From contig NZ_MKTR01000021.1 of NCBI RefSeq assembly GCF_001898325.1, positions 1 through 64,000 of the forward strand: 64,000 nucleotides of DNA, written 5' to 3'. Made by a program: the position numbers and the translations under genes. The stretch comes from Microbacterium sp. 67-17. Its GTDB lineage: Bacteria; Actinomycetota; Actinomycetes; Actinomycetales; Microbacteriaceae. Within the stretch, counting starts at the first letter, position 1. Every line of letters starts with the position of its first letter. This document shows positions 37,246 to 47,630 of this stretch, piece by piece. The notes beneath the pieces are model-generated. The model did not search any database, had not been told where the DNA came from, and worked only from the letters and a program-made list of their open reading frames with translations.

Positions 37246-38262
37246 TCAGAAGCCGATCGCAGCCCGGTACCGGGGCTTGTGGCCGGTACGGATGCCGGTC
37301 ACGCTGGGCTTGTTCTCGTAGACCCCTGCCGCCCAGTTCCCTTCGACGAGGACCGGACCGGCGGGAGTCACGACGACGTCCCAGCCGACATAGCGCACCG
37401 TGGGAACGACGCGTGCCACCGCATCGATGAAGAGCTTCACCTCGTCGAGCATCGGCAGAGTGAAGTCCGAGATACGGCGTCCGGTGTCGGGGTGCAGTTC
37501 GTGCACGTTGCCGTGAGAGTCGTAGCCGGCGCCCACCGCCCGGCCGTCGTCATCGAGCATCGAATAGAAGCCGCCGAAGCTCATCTGATCGCTGACCTCT
37601 CCGCGGCCGAACTTCTGCGCCATGGCGAGGATGTGTGTGCGTTCGCCGTCGAAGAAGGTCGTCACCCGGGTCGTATTCACCGTGCCCGGGCAGAAAGCAG
37701 CAAGGTCAGGATGCTGGATGATCACCTCTTCTGCGAGGAGTTCGCCGCGCTCGAGCAGACCCGTGTGGAAGGCCGCCCAATCTGTCACGGCGTCCGCCCG
37801 ATAGCGGTGCACGCCGGATCCTGCCTGACCGACCGGCTCCTTGACGATGACGGTGCCGTGGCGCTCGACGAAGTCGCGCAGTCCTTTCGCGTTGTCGGGC
37901 GTGATCGTCATCCATTCGCGGTGGAGGAATGGCGCAAACGTGCGGTTGAACGCGATCTTGTTGTGGAACTGGGAACGGTGCCGCGGATCGTCGTAGCGCT
38001 GTGACAACTCGTTCGAGACGGGATGCGTCATGTAGGTGTCGCGCTCCGCGCGGGTCAGCATCGCGAAGTCGTAGTCGACGTAATCCTGGAATCCCACCTG
38101 ACGCACGCCCGCCGACCAGAGCATGTCGGCGAGCACGGCAGGAGCCCACCGATCGTGCTCCCGTGACGCTTCGCGCGCGCGCTGCCACAGCGACACGACA
38201 TCGATCCGTCGTGCGCGCGCGGCGCGGTAGTGCATCCGCGTCAGCGGATCAAGCGAAGCCAT
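37246..38262 (-). CDS. ATP-grasp protein, sugar-transfer-associated type
   Basis: The 338-residue protein contains NKIAFNRTFAPFLHREW, VIVKEPVGQAGSGVHRY, EEVIIQHPDLAAFCPGTVNT and GWDVVVTPAGPVLVEGNW, matching the ATPgrasp_ST family that ligates an unknown acid and amine in polymer synthesis. It faces the CofE-like gene tail to tail, with six bases between the two stops. The substrate is unknown. Confidence 0.85.
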   Translation of the reverse strand: MASLDPLTRMHYRAARARRIDVVSLWQRAREASREHDRWAPAVLADMLWSAGVRQVGFQDYVDYDFAMLTRAERDTYMTHPVSNELSQRYDDPRHRSQFHNKIAFNRTFAPFLHREWMTITPDNAKGLRDFVERHGTVIVKEPVGQAGSGVHRYRADAVTDWAAFHTGLLERGELLAEEVIIQHPDLAAFCPGTVNTTRVTTFFDGERTHILAMAQKFGRGEVSDQMSFGGFYSMLDDDGRAVGAGYDSHGNVHELHPDTGRRISDFTLPMLDEVKLFIDAVARVVPTVRYVGWDVVVTPAGPVLVEGNWAAGVYENKPSVTGIRTGHKPRYRAAIGF

Positions 38263-38294
38263 TCAGGGGGTACGGGGTGTTCGGTGTGCTGAAA

Positions 38295-38510
38295 TCATTC
38301 AGCGCTGAGACGGTGCGTCTCGTCGTGCCAGCTCGTCGCGACCTCGCGCAGCTTCTCTTCGTAGCGGCGTCCGTGGTGGGCGCAGAAGAGCAGCTCGCTG
38401 CCGTTGACTTCGGCGGCGATGTAGGCCTGAGCGCCGCACGAGTCGCAACGGTCGGCCGCGGTAAGACGGCTCTCGATGACGTCGATCTCTGCGGGGGAAA
38501 GGGTAGCCAT
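38295..38510 (-). CDS. Small zinc-ribbon-like protein (DUF7455)
   Basis: The 71-residue protein starts MATLSPAEIDVIESRL; ATG 38510 is seven bases after GGAGG, while ATG 38516 sits too close. It has CDSCGAQAYIAA and LLFCAHHGRRYEEKL, a CxxC/CxxH metal site. This is a conserved actinobacterial small protein near parE/sigA. The role is unknown. Confidence 0.9.
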   Translation of the reverse strand: MATLSPAEIDVIESRLTAADRCDSCGAQAYIAAEVNGSELLFCAHHGRRYEEKLREVATSWHDETHRLSAE

Positions 38511-38662
38511 GGTCATGCCTCCTCGGTGCGTCACTCCTGGCGGTGTCATGACATACAACCATGGGGATGTTTCGGGTATGCCGCGAACGGGTCACATTTC
38601 GCTGAGCGCGTACGCGGGTACGCAGCGCAGCGTGCCTGCCGGCCGATCGATGGGGCCGCGCG

Positions 38663-38668
38663 TAGTCT
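38663..38668 (+). promoter_or_regulatory. -10 hexamer for leaderless parE
   Basis: TAGTCT lies eight bases before GTG 38677 and no Shine-Dalgarno is visible. Confidence 0.45.
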
Positions 38669-38676
38669 GAACGATT

Positions 38677-40749
38677 GTGACCTCCGAGTACTCCGCCCAT
38701 CATCTTCAGGTGCTTGAAGGCCTCGAGGCCGTCCGCAAGCGGCCTGGAATGTACATCGGATCGACCGACTCGCGCGGTCTGATGCACTGCCTCTGGGAGA
38801 TCATCGACAACTCCGTCGACGAGGCACTGGCCGGGCACGGGTCGACAATCGAGATCGTTCTCCATGCCGACGGAAGCGTTGAAGTGCGAGACCGTGCCCG
38901 CGGGATTCCGGTCGACATCGAACCGCGCACTGGGCTGTCGGGCGTCGAGGTCGTGTTCACGAAGCTGCACGCCGGCGGAAAGTTTGGCTCTGGGTCGTAC
39001 AGCGCCTCGGGCGGTCTGCACGGCGTGGGAGCGTCAGTCGTCAACGCCCTGTCGGAGCGATTGGATGTCGAGGTCGACCGGGGCGGCAAGACGTGGGCGA
39101 TGTCGTTCCACCGTGGTGAGCCGGGCGAGTTCGCGGGCCCCACGCCTGACTCTGCCTTCACACCGTTCGAGAAGAGTTCCACTCTTCGTGCGGTCGGGAA
39201 GGTTGCCAAGGGTGTCACGGGAACGCGCATTCGGTACTGGGCCGATCGGCAGATCTTTACTCGTGACGCGGCGTTCTCGCTTGAGGACCTGCAGCAGCGG
39301 GCGCGCCAGACGGCGTTCCTCGTGCCGGGCCTATCGATCACGATCACCGACGAACGTGACCCCGAGGCGCCGCTCACGACGGAGTATCGCTTCGATGGCG
39401 GGATCTCGGAGTTCGCGGAGTTCCTCGCTCCGGATGCCGCGGTCACCGATACCTGGCGACTGCAGGGCACCGGTACCTTCACCGAGACTGTTCCCGTGCT
39501 CCAGGCATCCGGGACCATGGTTCCGACCGAACTCGAGAGATCGTGTGAGGTCGATGTCGCGGTTCGGTGGGGGACCGGCTACGAGACCACGATGCGATCG
39601 TTCGTGAACATCATCGCGACGCCGAAGGGTGGCACGCACCAGCAAGGCTTCGAAGCCGGCCTGATGAAGGTGATTCGCGCCCAGGTCGAGCAGAACGCGC
39701 GCAGGCTGAAGGTCGGCAACGACAAGCTCGACAAGGACGACATCCTGGCGGGGCTCACAGTCGTGCTCACGGTGAGGGTTCCCGAGCCGCAGTTCGAGGG
39801 GCAGACGAAGGAGGTCCTCGGCACCCCGGCCGTGCGCCAGATCGTCTCGACCGTGGTCTCCCGCGAGCTCGCGGCACGATTCGCCTCCACCAAGCGCGAC
39901 GACAAGGCGCAGACGTCGCTCTTGCTCGACAAGGTCGTCGCCGAGATGAAGGCTCGCATCTCAGCCCGCGCGCACAAGGAGACGCAGCGTCGCAAGAACG
40001 CGCTGGAGTCATCGTCGCTTCCGGCCAAGTTGGTGGACTGCCGCTCGAACGACGTCGCCGACTCTGAGCTCTTCATCGTCGAGGGTGATTCGGCTCTGGG
40101 CACTGCCAAGCTCGCGCGCAACAGCGAGTATCAGGCGTTGCTTCCGATTCGCGGGAAGATCCTCAACGTCCAGAAGGCGTCGATCAGCGACATGCTCTCC
40201 AACGCGGAATGCGCATCGATCATCCAGGTCATCGGTGCCGGATCGGGTCGCTCGTTCGACATCAGCACGGCGCGCTACGGCAAGGTGATCCTCATGAGCG
40301 ACGCCGACGTCGACGGCGCTCACATCCGTACGCTCCTGCTCACCCTCTTCTTCCGTTACATGCGGCCACTGATCGAAGAAGGCCGAGTGTTTGCCGCCGT
40401 TCCGCCGCTTCACCGCGTCATCGTGAAGCATCCCGGGTCCAAGCCCAACGAGACGCTCTACACCTACAGTGAGGCAGAGCTCCATGGTCTGCTGAGCCGG
40501 CTGACCAAGGCCGGCCGCACGTGGCAGGAGCCCATTCAGCGCTACAAGGGCCTCGGTGAAATGGATGCCGAGCAGCTCGCGACCACCACGATGGATCGCG
40601 CTGGTCGTACCCTGCGTCGCGTTCGGGTTCAGGATGCCGAAGCCGCGGCATCCGTCTTCGAACTGCTCATGGGCAATGACGTCGCGCCGCGGCGCGAGTT
40701 TCTGATCGAGTCGTCGGACCGGCTCGCTCGCGAGCGCATCGACGCCTGA
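38677..40749 (+). CDS. parE: DNA topoisomerase IV subunit B
   Basis: The 690-residue GHKL ATPase subunit has VRKRPGMYIGSTDSRGLMH, EIIDNSVDEALAG, GGLHGVGASVVNALS for ATP, and the Toprim site LFIVEGDSALGTAKLARN plus LMSDADVDGAHIRTLLL. It pairs with parC, which lies tail to tail 34 bases away. I call it ParE, not GyrB, by its position near sigA and its partner; actinobacterial gyrB usually sits near dnaA. Confidence 0.93.
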   Translation: MTSEYSAHHLQVLEGLEAVRKRPGMYIGSTDSRGLMHCLWEIIDNSVDEALAGHGSTIEIVLHADGSVEVRDRARGIPVDIEPRTGLSGVEVVFTKLHAGGKFGSGSYSASGGLHGVGASVVNALSERLDVEVDRGGKTWAMSFHRGEPGEFAGPTPDSAFTPFEKSSTLRAVGKVAKGVTGTRIRYWADRQIFTRDAAFSLEDLQQRARQTAFLVPGLSITITDERDPEAPLTTEYRFDGGISEFAEFLAPDAAVTDTWRLQGTGTFTETVPVLQASGTMVPTELERSCEVDVAVRWGTGYETTMRSFVNIIATPKGGTHQQGFEAGLMKVIRAQVEQNARRLKVGNDKLDKDDILAGLTVVLTVRVPEPQFEGQTKEVLGTPAVRQIVSTVVSRELAARFASTKRDDKAQTSLLLDKVVAEMKARISARAHKETQRRKNALESSSLPAKLVDCRSNDVADSELFIVEGDSALGTAKLARNSEYQALLPIRGKILNVQKASISDMLSNAECASIIQVIGAGSGRSFDISTARYGKVILMSDADVDGAHIRTLLLTLFFRYMRPLIEEGRVFAAVPPLHRVIVKHPGSKPNETLYTYSEAELHGLLSRLTKAGRTWQEPIQRYKGLGEMDAEQLATTTMDRAGRTLRRVRVQDAEAAASVFELLMGNDVAPRREFLIESSDRLARERIDA

Positions 40750-40769
40750 GCGACGCCTGAGCGACGCCT
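40741..40769 (+). repeat. 11-bp tandem repeat at the parE stop
   Basis: GACGCCTGAGC occurs twice in full and once partly. The first copy contains the parE stop codon. This looks like slippage at a repeat. Confidence 0.7.
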
Positions 40770-40787
40770 TGAGGCGATCGGGCTCAG
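40757..40787. terminator. Weak hairpin between parE and parC
   Basis: CTGAGC/GCTCAG outer arms enclose CGCCT-TG-AGGCG. It overlaps the last parC codons and may act in both directions. No T tract is present. Confidence 0.35.
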
Positions 40788-43243
40788 CGGACGACGGTGC
40801 CGATCGCGGCGACGCCGGCTTCCAGCGATACCCCGGATGCGTCGCGCTTGGCGCCGGCGGGCGGCAGGGTTCGTGCTGCACCGTCCTGCGCTACGGCGCG
40901 CGGGTCGGACCCCGCCCAGGCCAGAACCAGCCGGTCTTCACCCTTCAGGAGCCGGTGCGCGCGAACGCCGCCGGTTGCGCGACCCTTCGGGGGAAACTCG
41001 CTCAGCGGCGACACCTTGCCAGAGCTCACGTCTGCACCGGCCAGCGCGCCTGCGCTTCCCGCCGCCGTCACCACGACTGCCTCGGCAGCATCCGCGGCTG
41101 GGATCACGGCGAAGCCGATGACAGCAGCGCCCGAGCCCAAGCGGATACCGGCCATGCCGCCGGCCGCGCGTCCCTGAGCACGCACGGCGCTCGCGTCGAA
41201 ACGCAGCAGCTGCGCATCGTCGGTGACGAAGAGAAGCTCGGCGTCATCGGGAGCCAGCGCCCCGCCGACGACAGCGTCGCCGGGCTTCAAGGCGATGATC
41301 TCGATCTCGTCACGAGCGGCGATTTCGCTCGGCAGCACGCGCTTGACGACACCCTGCGCGGTACCGATCGCGAGCGGGGTTGCGCCGTCCAGGGGAACGA
41401 TCGCGACGACGTGTTCACCGCCCGCAAGTCCGAGGTACTGGTCTGCGCGGGTCCCTGCAGCAAGCTGCACCGCGTTACCGGGAACCGACGGGAGGTCGAC
41501 GGGGGAGAAGCGCACGAGGCGTCCACGGGTGGTGAGCGCCCCGAGGTGGCCGCGGGTTGTCGCATCGGCGGCGCTACGGATCGCATCATGCTTCGACCGG
41601 CGTGTGGGCGAGACGATCCCGCCACCGGTAGCCTGCGGATCGAGGTCGGCCCGAACCATGCGACCCGTAGCCGAGAGGAACACTCGGCACGGGGTATCGG
41701 CGATCTGCAGATCCACGGGCTTCTTCGACGACGAGCGCGAAGCGACGGGTCCACCATTGAGCAGCAGAGTCCGGCGCGGCGTACCGAAAGCCTCGGCCGC
41801 GGCATCCAGCTCTGTGGCGACCTGTGCGCGGATCAACCTATCGCTCGCGAGCAGCGCCTCCAGCTCGGCGATCTCAGCCTTCAACGCGTCACGTTCCTGC
41901 TCGAGCTCGAGGCGCGAGAAGCGCGTGAGCCTGCGCAGACGAAGCTCAAGAATGTACTCGGCTTGCGGCTGGGAGAGGTCGAACACCTCCATGAGGCGAG
42001 TGCGGGCCTGCTCGCCGTCGTCGGACGCGCGGATCACCTGGATGACTTCGTCGATGTCGACGATTGCGATCAAGAGACCCTCGACCAGGTGCAACCGCTC
42101 ACGTCGTTTGCCCAGGCGGTGCCGACTGCGCCGCGTCACGACCTCGATGCGGTGCCCGACGTACACCTCGAGCATCTCCTTGAGGCCGAGCGTCTGCGGC
42201 TGCCCTTCGACAAGCGCAACGTTGTTGATGCCGAAGGAGTCCTCCAGTGGCGTCAGTCGGTACAGCTGCTCGAGCACGGCGTTCGGGTCGAATCCGGTCT
42301 TGATCCCGATGACCAGCTGCAGGCCGCGGTGCCGATCGGTGAGGTCTGTGACGTCGGCAATGCCCTGCAGCTTCTTGGACGTGACGGCATCCTTGATCTT
42401 CTCGATCACCCGCTCGGGGCCGACGAGGTACGGGAGCTCAGTCACCACGAGGCCCGTGCGTCGGGGGCCCAGCGACTCGATCGACACCTTCGCGCGGGTC
42501 CTGACCGATCCGCGACCCTTGGAATAGGCATCCTTCACCCCGTCGAGTCCGACGATGATGCCGCCCGACGGGAAGTCGGGTCCGGGAACGAATTCCATGA
42601 GCTCTTCGACGGAGGCCTGGGGGTTCTCGAGCAGATGAATGGCTGCCGCTACCACCTCGATGAGGTTGTGCGGCGCCATGTTCGTGGCCATACCCACAGC
42701 GATGCCCGATGCGCCATTGACCAGCAGGTTCGGGAAGGCTGCGGGCAGGACCGCCGGCTGCTGGAACTGTCCGTCGTAGTTCGGGATGAAATCGACAACG
42801 TCCTCATCCAGGTTCTCGGTAAGCGCGAGCGCGGCGGCTGCCAGTCGCGCCTCGGTGTACCGGGGCGCAGCGGGACCGTCATCCAGCGACCCGAAGTTGC
42901 CGTGCCCGTCTACCAGCGGCACGCGCAGCGAAAAGGGCTGCGCCAGGCGTACGAGGGCGTCGTAGATCGCCGCGTCGCCATGGGGGTGGAGTTTTCCCAT
43001 GACCTCGCCCACGACGCGGGAGCTCTTCACGTGGCCACGGTCGGGCCGCAGCCCCATGTCTGCCATTTGGAAGAGGATGCGGCGCTGCACCGGCTTCAAA
43101 CCATCGCGGGCGTCGGGGAGGGCCCGCGAGTAGATCACCGAGTACGCGTACTCGAGGAACGAGCCCTGCATCTCTGCTGCGACGTCGACATCCTCGATCC
43201 GCTCGGCGACCTCAGCGGGCTGGGGGGGACGGGATGACGGCAT
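40784..43243 (-). CDS. parC: DNA topoisomerase IV subunit A
   Basis: The 819-residue subunit has [43 protein letters not shown], catalytic Tyr129 in PRYTEARL, and a C-terminal beta-propeller. The quinolone-region position equivalent to GyrA Ser83 is Ala91, with Asp95 retained. It cuts and joins DNA with ParE to unlink chromosomes. Confidence 0.93.
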   Translation of the reverse strand: MPSSRPPQPAEVAERIEDVDVAAEMQGSFLEYAYSVIYSRALPDARDGLKPVQRRILFQMADMGLRPDRGHVKSSRVVGEVMGKLHPHGDAAIYDALVRLAQPFSLRVPLVDGHGNFGSLDDGPAAPRYTEARLAAAALALTENLDEDVVDFIPNYDGQFQQPAVLPAAFPNLLVNGASGIAVGMATNMAPHNLIEVVAAAIHLLENPQASVEELMEFVPGPDFPSGGIIVGLDGVKDAYSKGRGSVRTRAKVSIESLGPRRTGLVVTELPYLVGPERVIEKIKDAVTSKKLQGIADVTDLTDRHRGLQLVIGIKTGFDPNAVLEQLYRLTPLEDSFGINNVALVEGQPQTLGLKEMLEVYVGHRIEVVTRRSRHRLGKRRERLHLVEGLLIAIVDIDEVIQVIRASDDGEQARTRLMEVFDLSQPQAEYILELRLRRLTRFSRLELEQERDALKAEIAELEALLASDRLIRAQVATELDAAAEAFGTPRRTLLLNGGPVASRSSSKKPVDLQIADTPCRVFLSATGRMVRADLDPQATGGGIVSPTRRSKHDAIRSAADATTRGHLGALTTRGRLVRFSPVDLPSVPGNAVQLAAGTRADQYLGLAGGEHVVAIVPLDGATPLAIGTAQGVVKRVLPSEIAARDEIEIIALKPGDAVVGGALAPDDAELLFVTDDAQLLRFDASAVRAQGRAAGGMAGIRLGSGAAVIGFAVIPAADAAEAVVVTAAGSAGALAGADVSSGKVSPLSEFPPKGRATGGVRAHRLLKGEDRLVLAWAGSDPRAVAQDGAARTLPPAGAKRDASGVSLEAGVAAIGTVVR

Positions 43244-43314
43244 GACAAAACCTCGGACGCTGGAACGGACGCACCTCGCCCTGCGGGAAGAGGGCGCGTG
43301 GGAGACTGGCGTGG

Positions 43315-44436
43315 ATGCCGATCACACTACCTGCGCACTCGCCGAGAACCCGGAGCCTCACCGACGTCGTGCCGGAGATGTTTCGTTCGCTGCGTGGAGA
43401 GGGCACCTGGCTGAGGCCTGTTCGCAGCGCCGTCCTGGTCTTGTTGGACGGCGTGGGTGCGGCACAGCTGCGGGCCCGATCTGGACACGCGAGGTTTCTT
43501 GCGAGCGTCGGTGGTCCACGGGATGTCGCGCGCACGACGTTCCCCTCGACGACGGCGAGCGCGCTCACCAGTCTGCTCACCGCGACATCCCCCGGGCGCA
43601 ACGGCATGCTCGGGTATCGCGTGCGCGTTCCCGCGACGGGCCGCGTTGCCAACCTGCTGCATGGGTGGGAAGACGGCGATCTGCCGATGGATTGGCAGCC
43701 GCAGACGCCGCTCACCCGTCCACAGGCTCAGCACGGGCCCGTCTACGTGGTCTCGAAACCGGAGTTCGCCACCACGGGCTTCACCCGTTCGACCACCGAC
43801 GGTGCCGAGTTCATCGGGGTCTCGGATCTCGATGAACGAATCGCCCGCGCCGGGGCGATCGCTGCGCAGCATCCGGGGAGCTTCACCTACCTGTACGTTC
43901 CCGAACTCGACGGCATCGGCCACCGTGCCGGCTGGGAGTCGGGGGCATGGACCGACGGTCTCGAACGCGTGGATGCTGCCCTTCGCGACCTCGCGCGTGC
44001 AGCGCCCCCGGTAGGCGTACTCATCACCGCCGATCACGGGATGATCGACGTGCCTGCGAGCCGTCATGTCCTCCTGGATGACGGTGACCCACGCCTCGAG
44101 GGGGTCGCCGACATCGCGGGCGAACCACGCATGCTGCATCTGTATACGCAGCCGCAGGCAGCGGATGCGGTGGCCGGTGTCTGGCGGGCAGCCGACGCCG
44201 AGCGGGCCTGGGTCATGACCCGTGACGAAGCGATCGCCGCCGGGGTCTTCGGATCCGTGAGCCTGGACATGGTCCACCGGATCGGGGACGTTCTCGTCGC
44301 AGCCAGAGCACGGGTCGCCTACTACGACAACCGGCTCGACGACCGGTCTCCCCAGCGCATGGTCGGGCAGCACGGTTCGCTGACGCTCGAGGAATCTGTC
44401 GTTCCGCTGCTTCGAGCCGGCGCATACGCCGCCTGA
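43315..44436 (+). CDS. Alkaline-phosphatase-superfamily phosphodiesterase/pyrophosphatase
   Basis: The 373-residue protein has [14 protein letters not shown] with the metal Asp, [12 protein letters not shown] with the nucleophile Thr, [14 protein letters not shown] and ITADHGMID. This matches the nucleotide pyrophosphatase/phosphodiesterase family. The substrate is unknown. Its start is 71 bases from divergent parC. No signal peptide is evident. Confidence 0.9.
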   Translation: MPITLPAHSPRTRSLTDVVPEMFRSLRGEGTWLRPVRSAVLVLLDGVGAAQLRARSGHARFLASVGGPRDVARTTFPSTTASALTSLLTATSPGRNGMLGYRVRVPATGRVANLLHGWEDGDLPMDWQPQTPLTRPQAQHGPVYVVSKPEFATTGFTRSTTDGAEFIGVSDLDERIARAGAIAAQHPGSFTYLYVPELDGIGHRAGWESGAWTDGLERVDAALRDLARAAPPVGVLITADHGMIDVPASRHVLLDDGDPRLEGVADIAGEPRMLHLYTQPQAADAVAGVWRAADAERAWVMTRDEAIAAGVFGSVSLDMVHRIGDVLVAARARVAYYDNRLDDRSPQRMVGQHGSLTLEESVVPLLRAGAYAA

Positions 44437-44459
44437 CCGTGATCGCGGCGTCCTCGGGG

Positions 44460-45506
44460 CTACTCGTCGGAGCGGGCGCCGAAGACGATCTCGTCCCAGG
44501 TGGGAAGGGCCGCCCGACCGCGCCGACGGGATGACGACAGTTGCGTCGCCTCGAGGTCGGTGGGATCCTCCTCGGCTGCTGCCGCAGGCGGAGAGGTGGC
44601 CTCGTCGTAGCCGGGCTCGAGCGCATCGAAGAGCGCAACCGGTGCGCGCTCTGCCTCATCGGCGCCGGCTTCCGGAGCGGACTCGCGCTGGCCTCGCCTG
44701 CGGCGCAGCGCCTCAAGCAGATCCGCTGTCTCGGGGGAGGTGGTCACGACGGGATCGGCCGCGCGCTTGGTCGCAGCCTCGCGAACTGCAGCGCTCGCCC
44801 GATCCGGCGTGCGCTCAACAGCCCGCTCTGTGTCGCGCGTCTGTTCATCGTCGCGCCGCGGGCCAAAAGCTCCGGAGTCGAATCGCGAGTCATCCTTCGA
44901 CGGAGAGGGATCGAGGGCGCGGAGTCGAGGGATGAGGCCGTCGGGGAGGGCTCCCTGCCTCGACAGCTGCGTCGCATCAGTGTTCAGCGGTGACAGAGTC
45001 GTGCGCCGCGGGTCGAATCCCCACCGGGCGTCGCGATCGACGTCGCCGGTGCGGAACTCGAGCTTGATGACCCAGCCCGTGCCGTCCTTCCAGCTGGTCC
45101 ACCGTTCAGCGGTCGCACCAGCCTCGGCGAGCTTCGCACGCACTGCTGCGCCGAACGTCGACTCACCGTCGGGTTCGAGTTCGGCAGACACGAGTACGGG
45201 GACTGCCAGCGCCTGGCTGAGAACGTGCTCGCGTTCAGCAAGGACGGGCCCTTCGTATCGGCGCACGTCTTCGACCCGCGCCCCCAGAAGCTCCGCGACT
45301 TCCTCCGCGCTGAGGCCCGCACGGATCTGCGTCTGGATCTCACGGGGGCTTGGCCTGGCGGCCGTGGTGTCAGATTCCCGGGCTCGCCGGGCACGCCGGA
45401 CTTCGAACGCCAGTGCATCATCGAGGGCGAGCGTAAACCTGTCGCCTGACTCCGTTGCGAGGATCAGCTGATCGTCTTCCGTTGCGATGACTTTGAGCTG
45501 TTCCAT
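44460..45506 (-). CDS. sepH: Cell-division regulator SepH (DUF3071)
   Basis: The 348-residue protein has an N-terminal DUF3071 domain (MEQLKVIATEDDQLILATE) with a helix-turn-helix (IRAGLSAEEVAELLGARVED) and a long, disordered C-terminus rich in Asp/Arg. SepH stimulates FtsZ assembly in Streptomyces. ATG 45506 follows GGAGGAG. Confidence 0.9.
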   Translation of the reverse strand: MEQLKVIATEDDQLILATESGDRFTLALDDALAFEVRRARRARESDTTAARPSPREIQTQIRAGLSAEEVAELLGARVEDVRRYEGPVLAEREHVLSQALAVPVLVSAELEPDGESTFGAAVRAKLAEAGATAERWTSWKDGTGWVIKLEFRTGDVDRDARWGFDPRRTTLSPLNTDATQLSRQGALPDGLIPRLRALDPSPSKDDSRFDSGAFGPRRDDEQTRDTERAVERTPDRASAAVREAATKRAADPVVTTSPETADLLEALRRRRGQRESAPEAGADEAERAPVALFDALEPGYDEATSPPAAAAEEDPTDLEATQLSSSRRRGRAALPTWDEIVFGARSDE

Positions 45507-45716
45507 CCCACGCTCCTCCCGTGCCTCTGCGGCCTGTCGGCCCCATGGTGACACACCGAACCGCCGCGGCAGGGAATATCCATCGCGTGCCGCTCGTTTC
45601 GTCGGCGTCGACACACGGACCGAGCATTTGCTAAATCCCGATCCGTCGTGCAAACTATCGCCGCCCATAGCGGCCCCGCAGCACCGCACCACAGCATCAC
45701 GCAACGGAAGTAGAGA

Positions 45717-46010
45717 ATGGCCACCGACTACGACGCACCGCGCAAGAGTGACGACGACAGCGAGTCCATCGAGGCGCTCAAGGAGCGGGTCCCTGACAAG
45801 ATGTCAGGTTCGGTCGACGTCGACGATTCGGACAACCCGTCGGGCTTCGAGTTGCCAGGCGCTGACCTCTCAGACCTCGAGCTCGACGTGGTGGTTCTGC
45901 CGCCCCAGCAGGACGAGTTCACCTGCGCCAGCTGCTTCCTGGTGAAGCACCGCTCACAGGTGGACCACGAGGAAGCGATCGGCATCATCTGCAAGGAGTG
46001 CGCCGCCTGA
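45717..46010 (+). CDS. DUF4193 zinc-ribbon-like protein
   Basis: The 97-residue acidic protein ends FTCASCFLVKHRSQVD...ICKECAA, giving two CxxC pairs for zinc. This is a conserved actinobacterial family next to sepH and dut. GGAAG lies upstream. The function is unknown. Confidence 0.93.
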   Translation: MATDYDAPRKSDDDSESIEALKERVPDKMSGSVDVDDSDNPSGFELPGADLSDLELDVVVLPPQQDEFTCASCFLVKHRSQVDHEEAIGIICKECAA

Positions 46011-46035
46011 TCGGGGCGCGTGGCGGCCGAGCCGC

Positions 46036-46506
46036 TTAGAGCACGGCCCGAGCGCGTCGAATCGCCGCAGCGAGTCTGTCCGGTGTCCGGCTCGAGATGA
46101 CCCAGGCTCGTGCCGGATCATCCGGGTCGATGACCGGGACGACCACGACGCCGTCAATGCCACCGCGGATGACGTGCCACGCCGTCGCATCCAGTCCCGG
46201 CCCGCGCGCGAAGCGCGCATCCTCACCCGTGAGGCCGACGGGTCCGCCGAGGTAGCGAGCTTCAATCCAGGCTCGGCCTGCGAAGATGCGCCCGTCAGCG
46301 ACCCGCACGACCGGACTCGCCCAGACCAGGAGGGCGATCGCGATGACTCCGATCGCTGCGCCCACGGCCAGCGCCACGGTGGTGTCGATAGGTGTGAGAA
46401 CCAGCGCTGCCATGGGTGCCACCACCGCTGCAGACACGATCACCCACAGGGATGGTCCCAGCCGTTCTCGATAGTCTGCCGCGGTCTGCACTCTCGTCGT
46501 CGCCAT
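46036..46506 (-). CDS. DUF3093 membrane protein
   Basis: The 156-residue protein has two membrane helices (LWVIVSAAVVAPMAALVL and VALAVGAAIGVIAIALLVW) and a soluble domain with RYLGGPVGLTGEDARF and WVISSRTPDRLAAAI. ATG 46506 (MATTRVQTAADYRERLGP) is family-like; ATG 46518 adds four residues. It is divergent from dut with only about 24 bases between starts. Confidence 0.85.
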   Translation of the reverse strand: MATTRVQTAADYRERLGPSLWVIVSAAVVAPMAALVLTPIDTTVALAVGAAIGVIAIALLVWASPVVRVADGRIFAGRAWIEARYLGGPVGLTGEDARFARGPGLDATAWHVIRGGIDGVVVVPVIDPDDPARAWVISSRTPDRLAAAIRRARAVL

Positions 46507-46518
46507 CGTGTTCTGCAT

Positions 46519-46524
46519 TACCCT
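46519..46524 (+). promoter_or_regulatory. -10 hexamer for leaderless dut
   Basis: TACCCT lies six bases before GTG 46531. On the other strand TAATGC overlaps it by two bases and may serve DUF3093. Confidence 0.5.
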
Positions 46525-46530
46525 CGTTGC

Positions 46531-47004
46531 GTGACCCCATCCGTGGACATCCCCATTATCGCCGCCCACCCGCCGACGTACAGCCATCCGGGCGATGCCG
46601 GCGCGGATCTGGTCGCCGCTGAGGCTGTGCGTCTCGAACCGGGCGAGCGTGCGCTCGTGGGCACCGGTGTTCGCATCGCCCTCCCGGATGGGTACGCGGC
46701 CTTTGTGGTTCCGCGAAGCGGGCTTGCCGCAAAGCACGGCATCACGGTTGTTAACTCGCCCGGCACCGTGGATGCCGGCTACCGCGGCGAGATCAAGGTG
46801 TGCCTTTTGAACACCGACGCGCGTGAACCGTACGAGATCGCGGTGGGTGACCGAATCGCTCAGATGATCATCATGCCGGTGACCGTTGCCCGGTTCCTCC
46901 CCGTGGAGGAACTGCCCGATAGTGTGCGTGGCAACGGCGGGTTCGGATCGACCGGCTACGTCGGGGGTAGCGTTGACGGTGTGGGACGGAGCGTAGCGCG
47001 ATGA
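46531..47004 (+). CDS. dut: Deoxyuridine 5'-triphosphate nucleotidohydrolase
   Basis: The 157-residue trimeric enzyme hydrolyses dUTP to dUMP. Motifs: GDAGADLVA, VPRSGLAAKHGITVVN, GTVDAGYRGEIKV, GDRIAQMII, and the C-terminal arm RGNGGFGSTGY. GTG 46531 is leaderless-type. Its stop overlaps DUF3710 (ATGA). Confidence 0.97.
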   Translation: MTPSVDIPIIAAHPPTYSHPGDAGADLVAAEAVRLEPGERALVGTGVRIALPDGYAAFVVPRSGLAAKHGITVVNSPGTVDAGYRGEIKVCLLNTDAREPYEIAVGDRIAQMIIMPVTVARFLPVEELPDSVRGNGGFGSTGYVGGSVDGVGRSVAR

Positions 47005-47630
47005 CGGAGCAGATCGACGACGGTTCACCGGATGCCTCGACTGACGGGCCCGAAAAGGATGCCAAGTCCGCTCCCGCGGACCGCGAGCAGTCGGGCCCCT
47101 TCGATGAGGCCGAGGCGCGAGCTGTGCGCCCGTACATCGACCTCGGTGCCATCAAGATCCTGCCGCGCGAGGGCCTGAATCTGCGCCTCGAGGTCGAGGA
47201 GCAGACCAAGCGCATCGTGGCTGTCGGACTTGACTATGCCGGGTCCACGCTGCAGGTCCAGGCCTTCGCTGCGCCGCGATCGACAGGATTGTGGAATGAG
47301 ACGCGGGACCAGATCCGCGCGCAGATCCGCCAGCAGGGCGGTCGCGTCGAGGAGCGTCACGGCCCGCTCGGCCCAGAGCTCCTGGCCGAAGTTCCCGTTG
47401 TGGCGGGCACTGATCCGTCGGCGGGCAAGCGCATCGCTCGCTTTGTCGGCGTGGATGGTCCCCGGTGGTTCCTCCGTGGCGTGGTAGGTGGCGCCGCAGC
47501 CACCGATGTGGACGCTGCAGCGCAGGTCGAGGATCTGTTCCGCTCGATCGTCGTGGTACGGGGCACGACCCCGATGCCCCCGCGCGACCTGATTCCGCTT
47601 CGGATGCCCGCAGCCCCGGGTACCACGTGA
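47001..47630 (+). CDS. DUF3710 protein
   Basis: The 209-residue soluble protein has an acidic N-terminal 40 residues then YIDLGAIKILPREGLNLRLE and GPLGPELLAEVPV. It is a conserved actinobacterial partner of dut. ATGA overlaps at both ends give tight coupling. The function is unknown. Confidence 0.92.
   Translation: MTEQIDDGSPDASTDGPEKDAKSAPADREQSGPFDEAEARAVRPYIDLGAIKILPREGLNLRLEVEEQTKRIVAVGLDYAGSTLQVQAFAAPRSTGLWNETRDQIRAQIRQQGGRVEERHGPLGPELLAEVPVVAGTDPSAGKRIARFVGVDGPRWFLRGVVGGAAATDVDAAAQVEDLFRSIVVVRGTTPMPPRDLIPLRMPAAPGTT

Noticed and set aside
40769..43237. 822-residue plus ORF over parC
   Set aside because: Mirror frame of parC, no motifs.
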